Positions 53,008 through 61,872 of a stretch of 64,000 bases of DNA are shown here, one piece after another. Positions within the stretch are counted from its first letter, which is position 1; every line of letters starts with the position of its first letter. The stretch is taken from positions 1 to 64,000 of the forward strand of contig JALVYU010000026.1 of the NCBI GenBank assembly GCA_027022365.1, in the 5' to 3' direction. Position numbers and translations under genes: made by a program. A model generated the notes under the pieces. That model was not told where the DNA came from and did not search any database. It saw only the letters and a list, made by a program, of their open reading frames with translations. The stretch is from Desulfurococcales archaeon. GTDB lineage: Archaea; Thermoproteota; Thermoprotei_A; Sulfolobales; Desulfurococcaceae.

Positions 53008-53427
53008 ATGTCTGCAGTAGTGAAGGAGTTCGGCTCCTTCGGGGATCTATTAAAATCGATAGACAACGAATTAGCAGCTCTCCGTCAGCAGTTAGGCGAG
53101 TATTTAAGGAGACTAGAAGACATTAGGGCAAAAAGTGAGCAGGAAAGAAAGCTTAAGGAGCTATTGAAGAACCTCACCGGTGAAGAACCCAGCGGAAAAG
53201 GCAAGATAGTTGACCTCAAAGAATGCAAACTAATCATTAACCCCGACGCTGAACAGGAAGCAAGTGTTATGGAAGAATTGATCGACAGGATAAATAAGGC
53301 GATTCAGAACCTTCAGAGTATAAGGAAGGCATTAGAGCCTCTCTCAGGCGTAGAGGTCGAAGCAAAAATAGTCGTTATATATAAAGAAGGCGTCCCAACA
53401 ACAATAATGCTGAAACTAGCGTCCTAG
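53008..53427 (+). CDS. hypothetical coiled-coil protein
   Basis: 139 residues. Residues about 10-60 form a coiled coil ('DNELAALRQQLGEYLRRLED', 'KSEQERKLKELLKNL'), then a short strand and another helix pair ('ELIDRINKAIQNLQSIRKAL') and beta ending 'VVIYKEGVPTTIMLKL'. No family recognised. AGGTGGAAT precedes the ATG; a T-rich box (GTTTTATTTTT) lies upstream. Between sucD and ppa but with its own leader. Confidence 0.7.
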   Translation: MSAVVKEFGSFGDLLKSIDNELAALRQQLGEYLRRLEDIRAKSEQERKLKELLKNLTGEEPSGKGKIVDLKECKLIINPDAEQEASVMEELIDRINKAIQNLQSIRKALEPLSGVEVEAKIVVIYKEGVPTTIMLKLAS

Positions 53428-53507
53428 TCTGACCACTAGCTATTGTTAATGCCATTGAATACATAAACTAGAAAGATTTTGTGGAATTCTCTTGTCAATT
53501 CTCAACA

Positions 53508-53518
53508 ATTATTTAAAT
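53508..53518 (+). promoter_or_regulatory. TATA box of ppa
   Basis: ATTATTTAAAT, about 36-46 nt before the ppa ATG at 53554, with AAGGTGGTC as Shine-Dalgarno. A start near 53545 would give a short leader. Confidence 0.55.
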
Positions 53519-53553
53519 CCGCCATTATCAATACTTCTAAAAAGGTGGTCCTC

Positions 53554-54087
53554 ATGGTTCTAGATAAGCTAGGCCCTGGCAAAAAAGCACCTGAAGAAGT
53601 AAATGTATTTATCGAAATACCTATGGGTAGCAATGTAAAATATGAGCTGGACAAGGAAACGGGGCTCATAAAGGTCGATAGAATACTATTCACAGCAATG
53701 TATTATCCATTCAACTATGGATTTGTTCCAGGCACTCTCGAGGAAGACGGTGATCCCGTCGACATACTGGTGATCTGTTACACACAGCTTCATCCAGGGG
53801 TAATCCTAAAAGCTCGCCCGATCGGCGTACTCCTAACAGAAGACGAAAAAGGCAAAGATGCTAAAATAGTTGCTGTACCTGTATCCAAGATCGATCCAAC
53901 ATGGGACAAAGTTAAAGACATTAATGATCTCCCAGCAATCATAAAGGAAAAGATCGCCCACTTCTTCGAGCACTACAAGGAACTTGAGAAAGGGAAGTGG
54001 GTTAAAGTAGTCGGATGGGAAGGAAGAGAGGCCGCACTAAAAAGAATAGAGGAAGCCATCAATAGGTATAACGAGTCTAAAAAGTGA
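53554..54087 (+). CDS. ppa: inorganic pyrophosphatase, family I
   Basis: Hydrolyses pyrophosphate, driving biosynthesis. 177 residues from ATG 53554 (AAGGTGGTC upstream). Seen: '[19 protein letters not shown]', '[20 protein letters not shown]' and '[14 protein letters not shown]', '[20 protein letters not shown]', 'KVKDINDLP', '[17 protein letters not shown]'. All catalytic Asp, Lys and Tyr positions present. Confidence 0.96.
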   Translation: MVLDKLGPGKKAPEEVNVFIEIPMGSNVKYELDKETGLIKVDRILFTAMYYPFNYGFVPGTLEEDGDPVDILVICYTQLHPGVILKARPIGVLLTEDEKGKDAKIVAVPVSKIDPTWDKVKDINDLPAIIKEKIAHFFEHYKELEKGKWVKVVGWEGREAALKRIEEAINRYNESKK

Positions 54088-54094
54088 TCTACAA

Positions 54095-54757
54095 ATGATT
54101 CCTACGCATACTAAACTACTTGTTTTTACCATCGTCCTGATATTATCTTCATTATCGCTAAGCACAATTAGTTATAGCTCGATCACATCTTATACTGGCA
54201 CGCTTTACTATATAGTACAATTAAGTATTAACTCAAACAACGGGTTTTCTATCCCAGTAGAATGTGTGATCAAGGCTAGTGTTGTTAGGGATGAAATAAG
54301 ATCCGTAGAGATCATTAATCTGAACTATCTCTCAACATTTAATCTACCACCCGACATCCTCAAGATAATAGAGTATAGCTTGAAATACTGGCTAGGAAAC
54401 ATTGAGTTATTCTACCACGTTAGATCCGGTACAGAGACCTACGTGAGTATTGAGGGCAAAATTGTTAGGGCATACGTTATCACTCTAGGTAGGACAATAC
54501 AGTATAGAGAAGCTAATACTGGGTTCTATCTGGGCGGAATAATTAATGATATACCCTATAGAGGCGCAACAGGGACATATAGAATAAGCCTCATATCATA
54601 CTTGTATAAACTTAGTCCAGATATTATATTGAAGCAATTCGCCGTTATAAAGCCACCACGTGAACAGGTAATAGTATTCGGAACAATAATATTGCTGATA
54701 ATTATCGGAGGAGTAATACACACGTTTTATCGTTGGAAAGATTATAGATTAACATAA
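54095..54757 (+). CDS. single-pass exported membrane protein, hypothetical
   Basis: 220 residues. Signal segment (about 8-30), exported beta-rich domain, C-terminal transmembrane helix (about 186-207, 'VIVFGTIILLIIIGGVIHTF') and a short basic tail. No family. Starts 7 nt after ppa with GTGATCT upstream, so it may share that transcript. Confidence 0.72.
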   Translation: MIPTHTKLLVFTIVLILSSLSLSTISYSSITSYTGTLYYIVQLSINSNNGFSIPVECVIKASVVRDEIRSVEIINLNYLSTFNLPPDILKIIEYSLKYWLGNIELFYHVRSGTETYVSIEGKIVRAYVITLGRTIQYREANTGFYLGGIINDIPYRGATGTYRISLISYLYKLSPDIILKQFAVIKPPREQVIVFGTIILLIIIGGVIHTFYRWKDYRLT

Positions 54758-54853
54758 AATAATCAGAACGGCTCTTCTTCATCATCCTTCTATCAGTTCA
54801 GTTTCGCAGGCGTTCCTCATCAAGTTAATAGCATTATGTGTTGAGGATAATCA

Positions 54854-56008
54854 TTATTTCTTCGATAACATATAATACACAAGCCTAGTATAGGCTGATA
54901 TTTCTTTGTGGAAACGAGTTCTGTCGAAGAATAATGAGCGTTTATGCCCATTCTGGCTAAGGGTTAACCATATATCATGGTTCATTATTACTTGTTTTAT
55001 CTTATACTTAAGATCTCGTGGTCCTTTATAGGGGAGACCTATGTTTATGTTTTTGGATAATATATCGGTCCAAGAACCACTGTTTATAGGTACGATAACC
55101 GGCGTGCCCGCAGCCATTGCCTCCACTATGCTTATTCCGAAATGTTCTCTCTCGGTGGGATGAACATATAGCATCGCCTTCCTATATAATTCTATAAGTT
55201 CTTCTCTCGAAGGATTTACGCGAATATCTAGGTAGTCCTCGACACCATATTTATCAGCGTATTCCATGAGTCTCTTCATCACTATTTTACTATACTTGCC
55301 TATGGCGCCTGCGAGTACAACCCTGTAACGGGTGAGGCCTAGTTGTTTCAGTATTTTTGCGACGAGAATAGCCTTTTCGGGCTGTTTTTCATATGATATC
55401 CTTGACACCATTAATACATAGGTATCCCTCTCCTCTCTCGGTAGAGGATTGTTTTTGAGCCCATTGAGATTAACGGGGGGATAGACTATGACTGGTCTTC
55501 TAAAGAGCATCTTTTCAACGAGCATTGCTGTGAAGCTGGAGTTAGCAAGTATTAGCTTTACTCTTTTAAGGCTGATCGGGGTGACCAACCTGTTAAAGAA
55601 TGAGTAGATATAGCCGCTTATCTTCAAAAGACCGCGTATCCCAGAGTAATAGATATCTGTTCTCAAACTGCTGGGAAAGTGAAAATAAATAATATCGGCT
55701 AGGCCGCTCAGCACATCACCACTGGTGTTGAATATTATGTCGGGATCACTGCAGTCTCCCAGACCAAACCTGAGATCCTCCAGGTGTATTCCATAGAATT
55801 TTGCCAGCCGTACAAGCTTATGTGGCGTATCGAGGGTCAAGCCGTGGAGATATACTCTAAAACCGTTCTTAGATAGAGCGATAGCGGTTTCGAGAGCCGT
55901 ATATTCCGCACCACCCATACCCATTAGCATGTATCCCGTCATATGGTGTCTAACGAGCACAAGTGGTTTTGATCGCAAGACCATGCACCGCTCATTCAAA
56001 TATGTCAT
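54854..56008 (-). CDS. GT4-type glycosyltransferase
   Basis: 384 residues, GT-B fold. Seen: N-terminal 'GMGGAEYTALETAIALSKNG', 'LILANSSFTAMLVEKM', 'SRISYEKQPEKAILVAKIL' and the donor site 'HPTEREHFGISIVEAMAAGT' with E-x7-E. Transfers a sugar from NDP-sugar or similar to an unknown acceptor (glycan or lipid). Start overlaps the MBL nuclease gene by 17 nt, so translation is linked, though a functional link is not obvious. Confidence 0.88.
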   Translation of the reverse strand: MTYLNERCMVLRSKPLVLVRHHMTGYMLMGMGGAEYTALETAIALSKNGFRVYLHGLTLDTPHKLVRLAKFYGIHLEDLRFGLGDCSDPDIIFNTSGDVLSGLADIIYFHFPSSLRTDIYYSGIRGLLKISGYIYSFFNRLVTPISLKRVKLILANSSFTAMLVEKMLFRRPVIVYPPVNLNGLKNNPLPREERDTYVLMVSRISYEKQPEKAILVAKILKQLGLTRYRVVLAGAIGKYSKIVMKRLMEYADKYGVEDYLDIRVNPSREELIELYRKAMLYVHPTEREHFGISIVEAMAAGTPVIVPINSGSWTDILSKNINIGLPYKGPRDLKYKIKQVIMNHDIWLTLSQNGHKRSLFFDRTRFHKEISAYTRLVYYMLSKK

Positions 56009-57047
56009 CGATTACTTTTGGGCCCGGAAGCACGAGTGCTCTAAATCCTCTGGCTTTCAGCTCTGCGGCAAGCTTATACGGTTCTCCCTGACGACCAGCC
56101 TCGACAACAACCAGTTTCGGTCTTGCTCGCTCTACATACTCTACAAGCTCATCGAAATCTGCGTGATCACTTAGGGCTACCAGCCAGCTGTAGGGATCAA
56201 GTCTCTTAATCGGATCGTTAAACTCCCATCCACTCAATATTACGTAGTAGTAGTCACCATTTAGTTTCCTGTACTTCGCCCTCGACATATGTTGAAACAT
56301 GATATATCTACCGCTACTCTTGATCATATATCCCTTATTAGTTCTTAAACTATAGTATTCACCTATATCATAACCGTGTTTCTCAGCGATCCTCGTTACC
56401 CTATAGATTCTCTCAGGCATGAGGAAAGGCTCATTAACCCCATATTTTCTCAGTATTCTCATAGCCTCCTGCAATTTGCCGTGGTACCCGTATATTATGA
56501 CTGGCCCCTTGCGCAGCAGATCTGAGACCTGATCAACGAATAATTCCTCAATATCGTCCTTGAAAGGGCGACGATATTTTGGATCACCATATGTTGACTC
56601 AATAACAAGTACGTCGAGACCTCGCATTATCTCTGTTTCACCGCCAAGCTTAAAGTCTCCTGTATATCCTATCTTGTAGCCATCAACCTCAACAAGAACC
56701 TGACAGGCACCAATAATGTGTCTAGCGGGAATGAGTTTTATCTTCTCGTCCATGAACTCGACTTCTTTGTTATAGGGTAGAGGGACAACTTTGTTTTTGA
56801 AGATACTTCTATATTTTCCACGGACATATCCTAGCTCTAATAACAGATCAACTGTTGCTTGTGTGGCTATAATTGCCGATGAATGAACAATACTCTCGTT
56901 CAGCCCCACGACGTGGTCGTAATGAGCGTGTGTTATAACACGAACTAATCTCTTCCCAAACCCGTCGACCTCATATATTCTCCCAAGGAGAACAGCGCCT
57001 GTATCAAGTACGTTGACATATTTCAGCAGAGCTGCTAGCTGCGCCAC
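55992..57047 (-). CDS. MBL-fold nuclease (CPSF/SNM1-like)
   Basis: 351 residues. Seen: 'THAHYDH' (His40, His42, Asp44, His45), 'ARHIIGACQVLVEVDGYKIG' with 'YTGDFKLGG', 'VLVIESTYGDPKYRRPFKDD', and C-terminal 'LSDHADFDELVEYV'. These are the metal motifs of RNA/DNA-processing exonucleases of the CPSF73/SNM1 type; the beta-CASP insert is reduced. Probably acts on RNA ends or damaged DNA. Follows the ribbon-helix-helix gene by 43 nt. Confidence 0.88.
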   Translation of the reverse strand: MAQLAALLKYVNVLDTGAVLLGRIYEVDGFGKRLVRVITHAHYDHVVGLNESIVHSSAIIATQATVDLLLELGYVRGKYRSIFKNKVVPLPYNKEVEFMDEKIKLIPARHIIGACQVLVEVDGYKIGYTGDFKLGGETEIMRGLDVLVIESTYGDPKYRRPFKDDIEELFVDQVSDLLRKGPVIIYGYHGKLQEAMRILRKYGVNEPFLMPERIYRVTRIAEKHGYDIGEYYSLRTNKGYMIKSSGRYIMFQHMSRAKYRKLNGDYYYVILSGWEFNDPIKRLDPYSWLVALSDHADFDELVEYVERARPKLVVVEAGRQGEPYKLAAELKARGFRALVLPGPKVIDDIFE

Positions 57048-57090
57048 TTCTATGACACCAAATCAGCCTCTAGGCCAGAAGATATAGTTG

Positions 57091-57807
57091 TTAGCCGATA
57101 AGACTCTTATCCACGGGTCTCCATCTCTGCTGGCTCGAGTCATAATATATTAGCCCGCTCCTCTTCAGCCTCTGAAATATCTCGTAGCCTATTGGGTCCA
57201 GAATCTTTTTGATCTCATCATCGATATTGGTACTTATCTCTTCGAATATCCTACGTTTTAGTTCAACCCAGTACTCCCTGTCTATAGCGACCCTCTCACC
57301 ATCGAGTACGATGACCTTTGCTCCTTCTCTTTCTAGATATTTGAAGAAACTATCCCTGTTCTTTAGCCCACGAAGACTGCTTTCAAACAATACTTTTTCT
57401 TCTCTGAGCCTTTCAATTCCTGATTTTCTCTGTCTCTTCGAAGGCTGTCTAGTGGGTTGATAGTACTGGTATCTCGCTGTTTGTTTGGATAACTTTGATT
57501 GTAACTCATTTATCCTGGTTTCGAGATTCTCGATTCTCTCGATCAATTCCGCATATTTTCTCTTCAGATCCTCTATGACAGAGACATACTGATTAATAAC
57601 ATCCTGCGTTATCCTAGCAACCATTGATTTTAGCTTAGCCCTATCTATTCCTTGTTGGACAGGTCTTCCTAGAGTCGAAAGCACTAGATCCCTTACATAC
57701 GAAGATAATAGTTCATATCCTTCCTCGGCGGCCTTCTCCTTCAAAGCCTCGTAGGTCTCCTCGTCAATCGTGAAAGCAACTATTCTCCTTTTCTTGGAAG
57801 ACGTAAT
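57091..57807 (-). CDS. ribbon-helix-helix plus coiled-coil protein (non-standard start)
   Basis: About 238 residues. N-terminus: ribbon-helix-helix DNA-binding domain ('SSKKRRIVAFTIDEETYEAL', 'KEKAAEEGYELLSSYVRDLV'), a coiled coil (about 85-130, 'LKRKYAELIERIENLETRIN'), a basic linker and a C-terminal helical domain ending in a winged-helix-like piece ('LIYYDSSQQRWRPV'). A start at TTG 57744 would cut off the ribbon strand. The only start that keeps it and has a Shine-Dalgarno (GGAGGGTG) is ATT at 57805-57807; no ATG, GTG or TTG lies in frame upstream to 57855. Confidence 0.7.
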   Translation of the reverse strand: MTSSKKRRIVAFTIDEETYEALKEKAAEEGYELLSSYVRDLVLSTLGRPVQQGIDRAKLKSMVARITQDVINQYVSVIEDLKRKYAELIERIENLETRINELQSKLSKQTARYQYYQPTRQPSKRQRKSGIERLREEKVLFESSLRGLKNRDSFFKYLEREGAKVIVLDGERVAIDREYWVELKRRIFEEISTNIDDEIKKILDPIGYEIFQRLKRSGLIYYDSSQQRWRPVDKSLIG

Positions 57808-57850
57808 ACCACCCTCCTCTATGAATAAATCATATAGCCAACTATATTTG
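57808..57850 (-). promoter_or_regulatory. promoter and Shine-Dalgarno for the ribbon-helix-helix gene
   Basis: CAAATATAGT (57850-57841) is a TATA-like box on the minus strand; GGAGGGTG (57817-57810) is a strong Shine-Dalgarno only 2-5 nt before ATT 57807. A message beginning near 57822 would have room for no other start. Confidence 0.5.
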
Positions 57851-57940
57851 ATAGTTTGGCAGGAGAAACAATATCAATGATAAGGTCCCTACCCGTTTAG
57901 CCGCTATAGGTTCCTCCATAAAGACTGGGGTGACACTGCT

Positions 57941-58789
57941 ATGCTATATAGTGATGCTCATCTTCATTCTAACCCTATATCCGGGCTTGGTGCTGAAAAA
58001 ATCGGGAAGAAAATGAGGGAAACTGGTGCATGGTTTGCATGCCTAGTTAGCCTCCCACCATACCATTATGGGTTTGGATTATCGGTAGACGATTACAGGA
58101 GATCAATAGATATGCTGGTGGGCGAGGCGAAGAAGCTTAGGGAGGCGGGGCTTAAGGTAAGAGTTCTTGCCGGGTTTCATCCGGCTGAGATAGATGAGCA
58201 TATGCGGCATGGACGTAGCCCGGAGGAGATCATAGATCTCGCGGAAAAGGTCTTCAAAATAATAGTTGAAAAGTTCAAAGAAGGAATCATCGATGGTATC
58301 GGTGAGGTTGGAAGACAGCATTACAGCACTGCTCCCAGTAGGATCGTCTTGTCGGAGCTCATAATGATCAGGGCTTTCGAGATAGCAAGAGACCATGGCA
58401 TGATCGTGCATCTTCATCTCGAACAAGGAGGATACACAACTGTTAAATCCATAGAAAGACTCGTTGATTTCATAGGGCTAAGGGAAGACACTGTTTTTCT
58501 ACATCACGTGACCTATAACGAGGCGGTGTACGCAGAGAAAACAAATATGAACTACACTGTTCCTGCAAAGTATAGATCACTCAAAAAAGTCTTCGGCTCA
58601 AACCTATCAAGGCTCCTGATAGAGTCGGACTTCATAGATGACCCTAAGAGACCCGGCGTATCATCTTATCCGTGGGATATACCTAGGAGGGTGGCCAAGC
58701 TGATCGAAGAAGGAATAATTGATGAAGAACAAGCAAACAAGGTTTTCATCGATAATACTGTGAAAGCCTATCGGGTCGAGCCTCCCTAA
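57941..58789 (+). CDS. TatD-related metal-dependent hydrolase
   Basis: 282 residues. Seen: 'DAHLHSNPISGLGAEKIGKK' (His7, His9), 'GEVGRQHYSTAPSR' with catalytic Glu, 'MIVHLHLEQGGYT', 'FLHHVTYNEAV', and Asp in 'LIESDFIDDPKR'. TatD proteins are 3'-5' exonucleases or DNases; this archaeal branch is diverged. ATG 57941 preceded by GGGGTGAC. Divergent from the ribbon-helix-helix gene. Overlaps the small minus gene by 44 nt. Confidence 0.85.
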   Translation: MLYSDAHLHSNPISGLGAEKIGKKMRETGAWFACLVSLPPYHYGFGLSVDDYRRSIDMLVGEAKKLREAGLKVRVLAGFHPAEIDEHMRHGRSPEEIIDLAEKVFKIIVEKFKEGIIDGIGEVGRQHYSTAPSRIVLSELIMIRAFEIARDHGMIVHLHLEQGGYTTVKSIERLVDFIGLREDTVFLHHVTYNEAVYAEKTNMNYTVPAKYRSLKKVFGSNLSRLLIESDFIDDPKRPGVSSYPWDIPRRVAKLIEEGIIDEEQANKVFIDNTVKAYRVEPP

Positions 58790-58976
58790 GTAATCCGCTA
58801 AAAACAACTCCCTGATCGACATATTTTCTCTCCCGTCTCGCCAATATATGAACGTATGTCCTTAATTTTTCGTCACAGATGCTTCTTAAGGATCGGAATA
58901 TTTTATCTAGTTCCTGTATATTATCGACATCGACTATTATATCAGCACATTTCACGACTTTTATACGAAAAAACAT
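58746..58976 (-). CDS. small hypothetical protein
   Basis: 76 residues, alpha/beta ('MFFRIKVVKCADIIVDVDNI', 'QELDKIFRSLRSICDEKL', 'YVHILARRERKYVDQ'). ATG 58976 is preceded by GGTGAGCC at ideal spacing, which is the main support, together with good amino-acid composition. It would fill the otherwise empty 233 nt between tatD and the zinc-finger gene. Its end overlaps the tatD 3' end. Confidence 0.55.
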   Translation of the reverse strand: MFFRIKVVKCADIIVDVDNIQELDKIFRSLRSICDEKLRTYVHILARRERKYVDQGVVFSGLLREARPDRLSQYYR

Positions 58977-59055
58977 ATGGCTCACCAACACCGTTTGAGT
59001 AGCCAAAATAAATTATGCATTATTGGTTATACGTTATTTTGCCGGGTGCAGAACA

Positions 59056-59340
59056 TTGGAAGCATCTAGCGACGTATGTGACATATGTGGCGAGCCTGGG
59101 GCACACCATGTTTGTAGGAGATGTGGAAGAAGAGTCTGTGATTTAGACTATGATGAAAATACGGGTTTGTGCAGAATATGTCTCGAAACTAATTGCGAGA
59201 TATGCGGTAAATACCCGGCAATCGGATACTGTATGGTTTGTGGTAGAGTAGGGTGTGAAGATTGCCTAGTCCAAATATCCACAGTTGCTTACGTCTGCAA
59301 AGAATGTATTAGGAAGGGGATGTACAGTCTTGATAAATGA
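59056..59340 (+). CDS. zinc-finger protein, B-box-like
   Basis: 94 residues from TTG 59056 (GGGTGC upstream). Twelve or more cysteines in tandem CxxC groups: 'VCDICGEPGAHHVCRRCGRR', 'VCDLDYDENTGLCRICLETN', 'CEICGKYPAIGYCMVCGRVG', 'CEDCLVQ', 'VCKECIRKG'. Resembles cross-braced zinc fingers of the B-box/HIT kind, a fold used for protein contacts. Overlaps the start of the AIR-synthase-like gene by 11 nt, so a common function is suggested. Confidence 0.82.
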   Translation: MEASSDVCDICGEPGAHHVCRRCGRRVCDLDYDENTGLCRICLETNCEICGKYPAIGYCMVCGRVGCEDCLVQISTVAYVCKECIRKGMYSLDK

Positions 59341-60361
59341 TAAAAACTACTTATCAGAGGGTAAGCTTCCCTGGAGATTATTATCCGAGCTACTCGAACT
59401 CCTTCCCTCAGAGGACGTGGATCTAGTTATGGGGCCCCGCATCGGAGAAGATGCAGCAGTAATAAGGCTTAAAGATGGTTTTCTTGTAGCACACGCTGAC
59501 CCTATCACCACAGCTACAGCTATGATTGGCTGGCTTGCCGTACATGTCTCGGCAAATGATATCGCTGTCAGGGGTGTAAAGCCTAGATGGTTCATTCCCG
59601 TCGTTATGATCCCTGCTAAAACAAGTATTGAAACAATGAAGAAGATATTCATGGATATGGCCGAGGCTCTCAGAAGCATAGGGGGAATTGTTATAGGTGG
59701 ACATACAGAAGTTTCACCCGATCTTTCACACCCAATCATATCGATGACTGCAATAGGTTATACGCGGGGCAGAGTTATTTTTACAAGAGATGCTGAGCCT
59801 GGCGATAGGGTTATTGCCATAGGTCCCATAGGAGGTGAGGGAGCAGCCGTCATTGCAACTGATTTTGAAAAGGTTCTCATTGATAGAGGCGTCGAACCAG
59901 GTATCATCGTAGAGGCAAGAAAATATATCAAGGAGATAAGCGTAGTTGATAAAGCTTTGAGAATAAAAGACTATGTCAGCGCTATGCATGACCCGACAGA
60001 AGGCGGTGTTCTCCAGGCTTTAAGAGAAATAGCATTGGCGAGTGGGAACGACATAATTGTTGATAAGCGTAAATTCCCTATCGACAGCACGGTGAAGAAA
60101 ATCACAGATGCGCTAGGTCTTGACCCATTGAAACTATTAAGCAGTGGCGCTTTGATCGCTACTGTTCCTCCGAGATACTTGGAAAAAATAGAGAGCATCC
60201 TACAAGATCTAGGCGAGAAGTACAGTGTTGTCGGCGAAGTCGTTGAGGGTAAAGGAAGGCTGCTACTTGTAGACGATGAGGGAGAAACACTCATTGACAA
60301 TGACATCGTTGACGAGATATACATGGTCTGGAAAAACAATTTATTCCAACAACAACTCTAA
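59330..60361 (+). CDS. AIR-synthase/HypE-like ATP-binding protein
   Basis: 343 residues, PurM fold. Seen: 'GPRIGEDAAVIRLKDGFLVA' with the metal Asp, 'HADPITTATAMIGWLAVHVS', 'ANDIAVRGVKPRWFIPVVM', 'IGGIVIGGHTEVS', 'GDRVIAIGPIGGEGAAVIAT', 'AMHDPTEGGVLQALREIA'. Closest to HypE-like AIR-synthase-related proteins. In HypE the C-terminus ends in a cysteine; here it ends 'NNLFQQQL', so it is not HypE. TTG 59330 is the likely start. Function unknown. Confidence 0.85.
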   Translation: MINDKNYLSEGKLPWRLLSELLELLPSEDVDLVMGPRIGEDAAVIRLKDGFLVAHADPITTATAMIGWLAVHVSANDIAVRGVKPRWFIPVVMIPAKTSIETMKKIFMDMAEALRSIGGIVIGGHTEVSPDLSHPIISMTAIGYTRGRVIFTRDAEPGDRVIAIGPIGGEGAAVIATDFEKVLIDRGVEPGIIVEARKYIKEISVVDKALRIKDYVSAMHDPTEGGVLQALREIALASGNDIIVDKRKFPIDSTVKKITDALGLDPLKLLSSGALIATVPPRYLEKIESILQDLGEKYSVVGEVVEGKGRLLLVDDEGETLIDNDIVDEIYMVWKNNLFQQQL

Positions 60362-60388
60362 TCTTTATGGAAACATAAGGTGATCGTC

Positions 60389-60913
60389 GTGTCCAGGAAA
60401 GATTTACTAATAGAGGCAAAGAACGTGGCTGACTTATTGGCGAAAAGAGTAGATGATCGAGTATTATCAAAAGCAGCTCAACTGAAACCATCAATAATAA
60501 GTATTGCTCAAAGAATCTATGACCTAACAACATATCTATCGGCAATATTCAATAGTCTTGCGGAAAAGCTCGGAGGAGAAGAGCGCCCTGTAACGTCAAT
60601 AGGGCCCCATCTATACCTAGTGCTCACGGATGATAAGGTAGTTCTCATTAGGAGCAGGCCATACAGTATTGTTGTATCTTATGATAAGGGTAGGGACGAG
60701 ATAACGGTCAAAACTAGAAACGGCTATGCGGTATTCTCTCCGGGAAGAGTAGTGTTACAGAAACTGAACATGAAGATAGAATTCGATCCTACAGACGTTA
60801 TCGAGATAAGTAATAAGTATCCAGAGATAAAGTATCTGCTACGATTTATTGGCAAAACAATAGAGTTCACACTAGTACCTCTTCTAGAGAAGAGGATCGG
60901 TCTTAGCATCTAA
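60389..60913 (+). CDS. hypothetical protein
   Basis: 174 residues. Helical N-terminus ('DLLIEAKNVADLLAKRVDDR') and a beta-rich C-terminal half ('HLYLVLTDDKVVLIRSRPYS', 'DEITVKTRNGYAVFSPGRVV'). No family. GTG 60389 with GGTGATC upstream is chosen. 27 nt after the AIR-synthase-like gene and likely cotranscribed. Confidence 0.7.
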   Translation: MSRKDLLIEAKNVADLLAKRVDDRVLSKAAQLKPSIISIAQRIYDLTTYLSAIFNSLAEKLGGEERPVTSIGPHLYLVLTDDKVVLIRSRPYSIVVSYDKGRDEITVKTRNGYAVFSPGRVVLQKLNMKIEFDPTDVIEISNKYPEIKYLLRFIGKTIEFTLVPLLEKRIGLSI

Positions 60914-61083
60914 GAAGACCATAATATAATCGAATTTTTACATGTTTAAAACTTATTTTCCATTATATTGTTTATGGAGAATCACGATGTTGTACAAAAA
61001 TCTATTTTATTTTTCAAAAACTAATCAGCTACGTCACTATTATCTGTTTCAATGTTTTCGTATTTAATGTAATTAAAATCTAT

Positions 61084-61734
61084 TTAGGGAGAAACCTCCC
61101 CAGCTTTTTCTTCTTCAGCGCCGACATTCAGTAGTTTCGGTAATTCTGCATACTTCTCCTTCATCTTCTGCTCCGCAACAACCTTTGCTTCTTCGAATAT
61201 CTTTCTCGCCTCGCTGTCTAAGCCTACATCGAACTGTGTGCTTATATCAGCTACTCCTGCACCTAGTGATGCTTCTAGTTCTCTCATAGCATATTGGAGG
61301 TCGATCCATATATCGGGCGCTACACTCCTTAGTACTCCTACGGCTTGTTTCATGACTGCGAGTACTGGCTTTAACTCGGTTATTGCTCCACCAAATATCA
61401 TAAAGGTCTCAAGTTTTATAGCAGCGTGTTCAAGTACATACTCTACCATTAGTAGTTGTTTAGATATCTTCCTTATCTCTGAGACTTCCTTCGCATACAT
61501 TTTAGCTCTAGCTTCATCCCTCTTCATGAGGGCCTCTACTACACGCTCGAAGAGCTCTCTGTCCTTCTGGCTGAGTCTATCAATGTAGCTCCTAACGCGG
61601 CCGATAGCCGTCTTTATCCTGTAGTGAGCCATTATAGCCTTCTTCTCTAGGGGCTCCTTATCGTTTTTGAAGAAGCTCTTTATCTTCTCCCCAACAGTTG
61701 GTTCACGCGTACCAAAGAGGTCGAATTGAGCCAT
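61084..61734 (-). CDS. cdvB: ESCRT-III (CdvB paralogue)
   Basis: 216-residue Snf7-family protein: forms membrane-bending filaments in division and vesicle release of Thermoproteota. Seen: basic helix region, 'MAHYRIKTAIGRVRSYIDRL', 'MYAKEVSEIRKISKQLL', 'ISTQFDVGLDSEARKIFEEA'. It has the helical core but, at 216 residues, no C-terminal winged helix or clear MIM2 that the CdvA-linked CdvB has, so it is a CdvB1/B2/B3-type paralogue. cdvA and cdvC are not adjacent. Preceded by a 170-nt AT-rich gap (60914-61083) lying downstream of its stop, which holds nothing I recognise. Confidence 0.88.
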   Translation of the reverse strand: MAQFDLFGTREPTVGEKIKSFFKNDKEPLEKKAIMAHYRIKTAIGRVRSYIDRLSQKDRELFERVVEALMKRDEARAKMYAKEVSEIRKISKQLLMVEYVLEHAAIKLETFMIFGGAITELKPVLAVMKQAVGVLRSVAPDIWIDLQYAMRELEASLGAGVADISTQFDVGLDSEARKIFEEAKVVAEQKMKEKYAELPKLLNVGAEEEKAGEVSP

Positions 61735-61872
61735 TACTATTCAGCCTCCAACGATGTATGTATCCGTTCCATAGATGGCAAGTCTTCTGCTTAAAAAAGA
61801 AAGGACTATTTGGCCTGATGACATACACATTTATATTTCCAACATTGACTGATAGAAAGACAGGTGATTATC

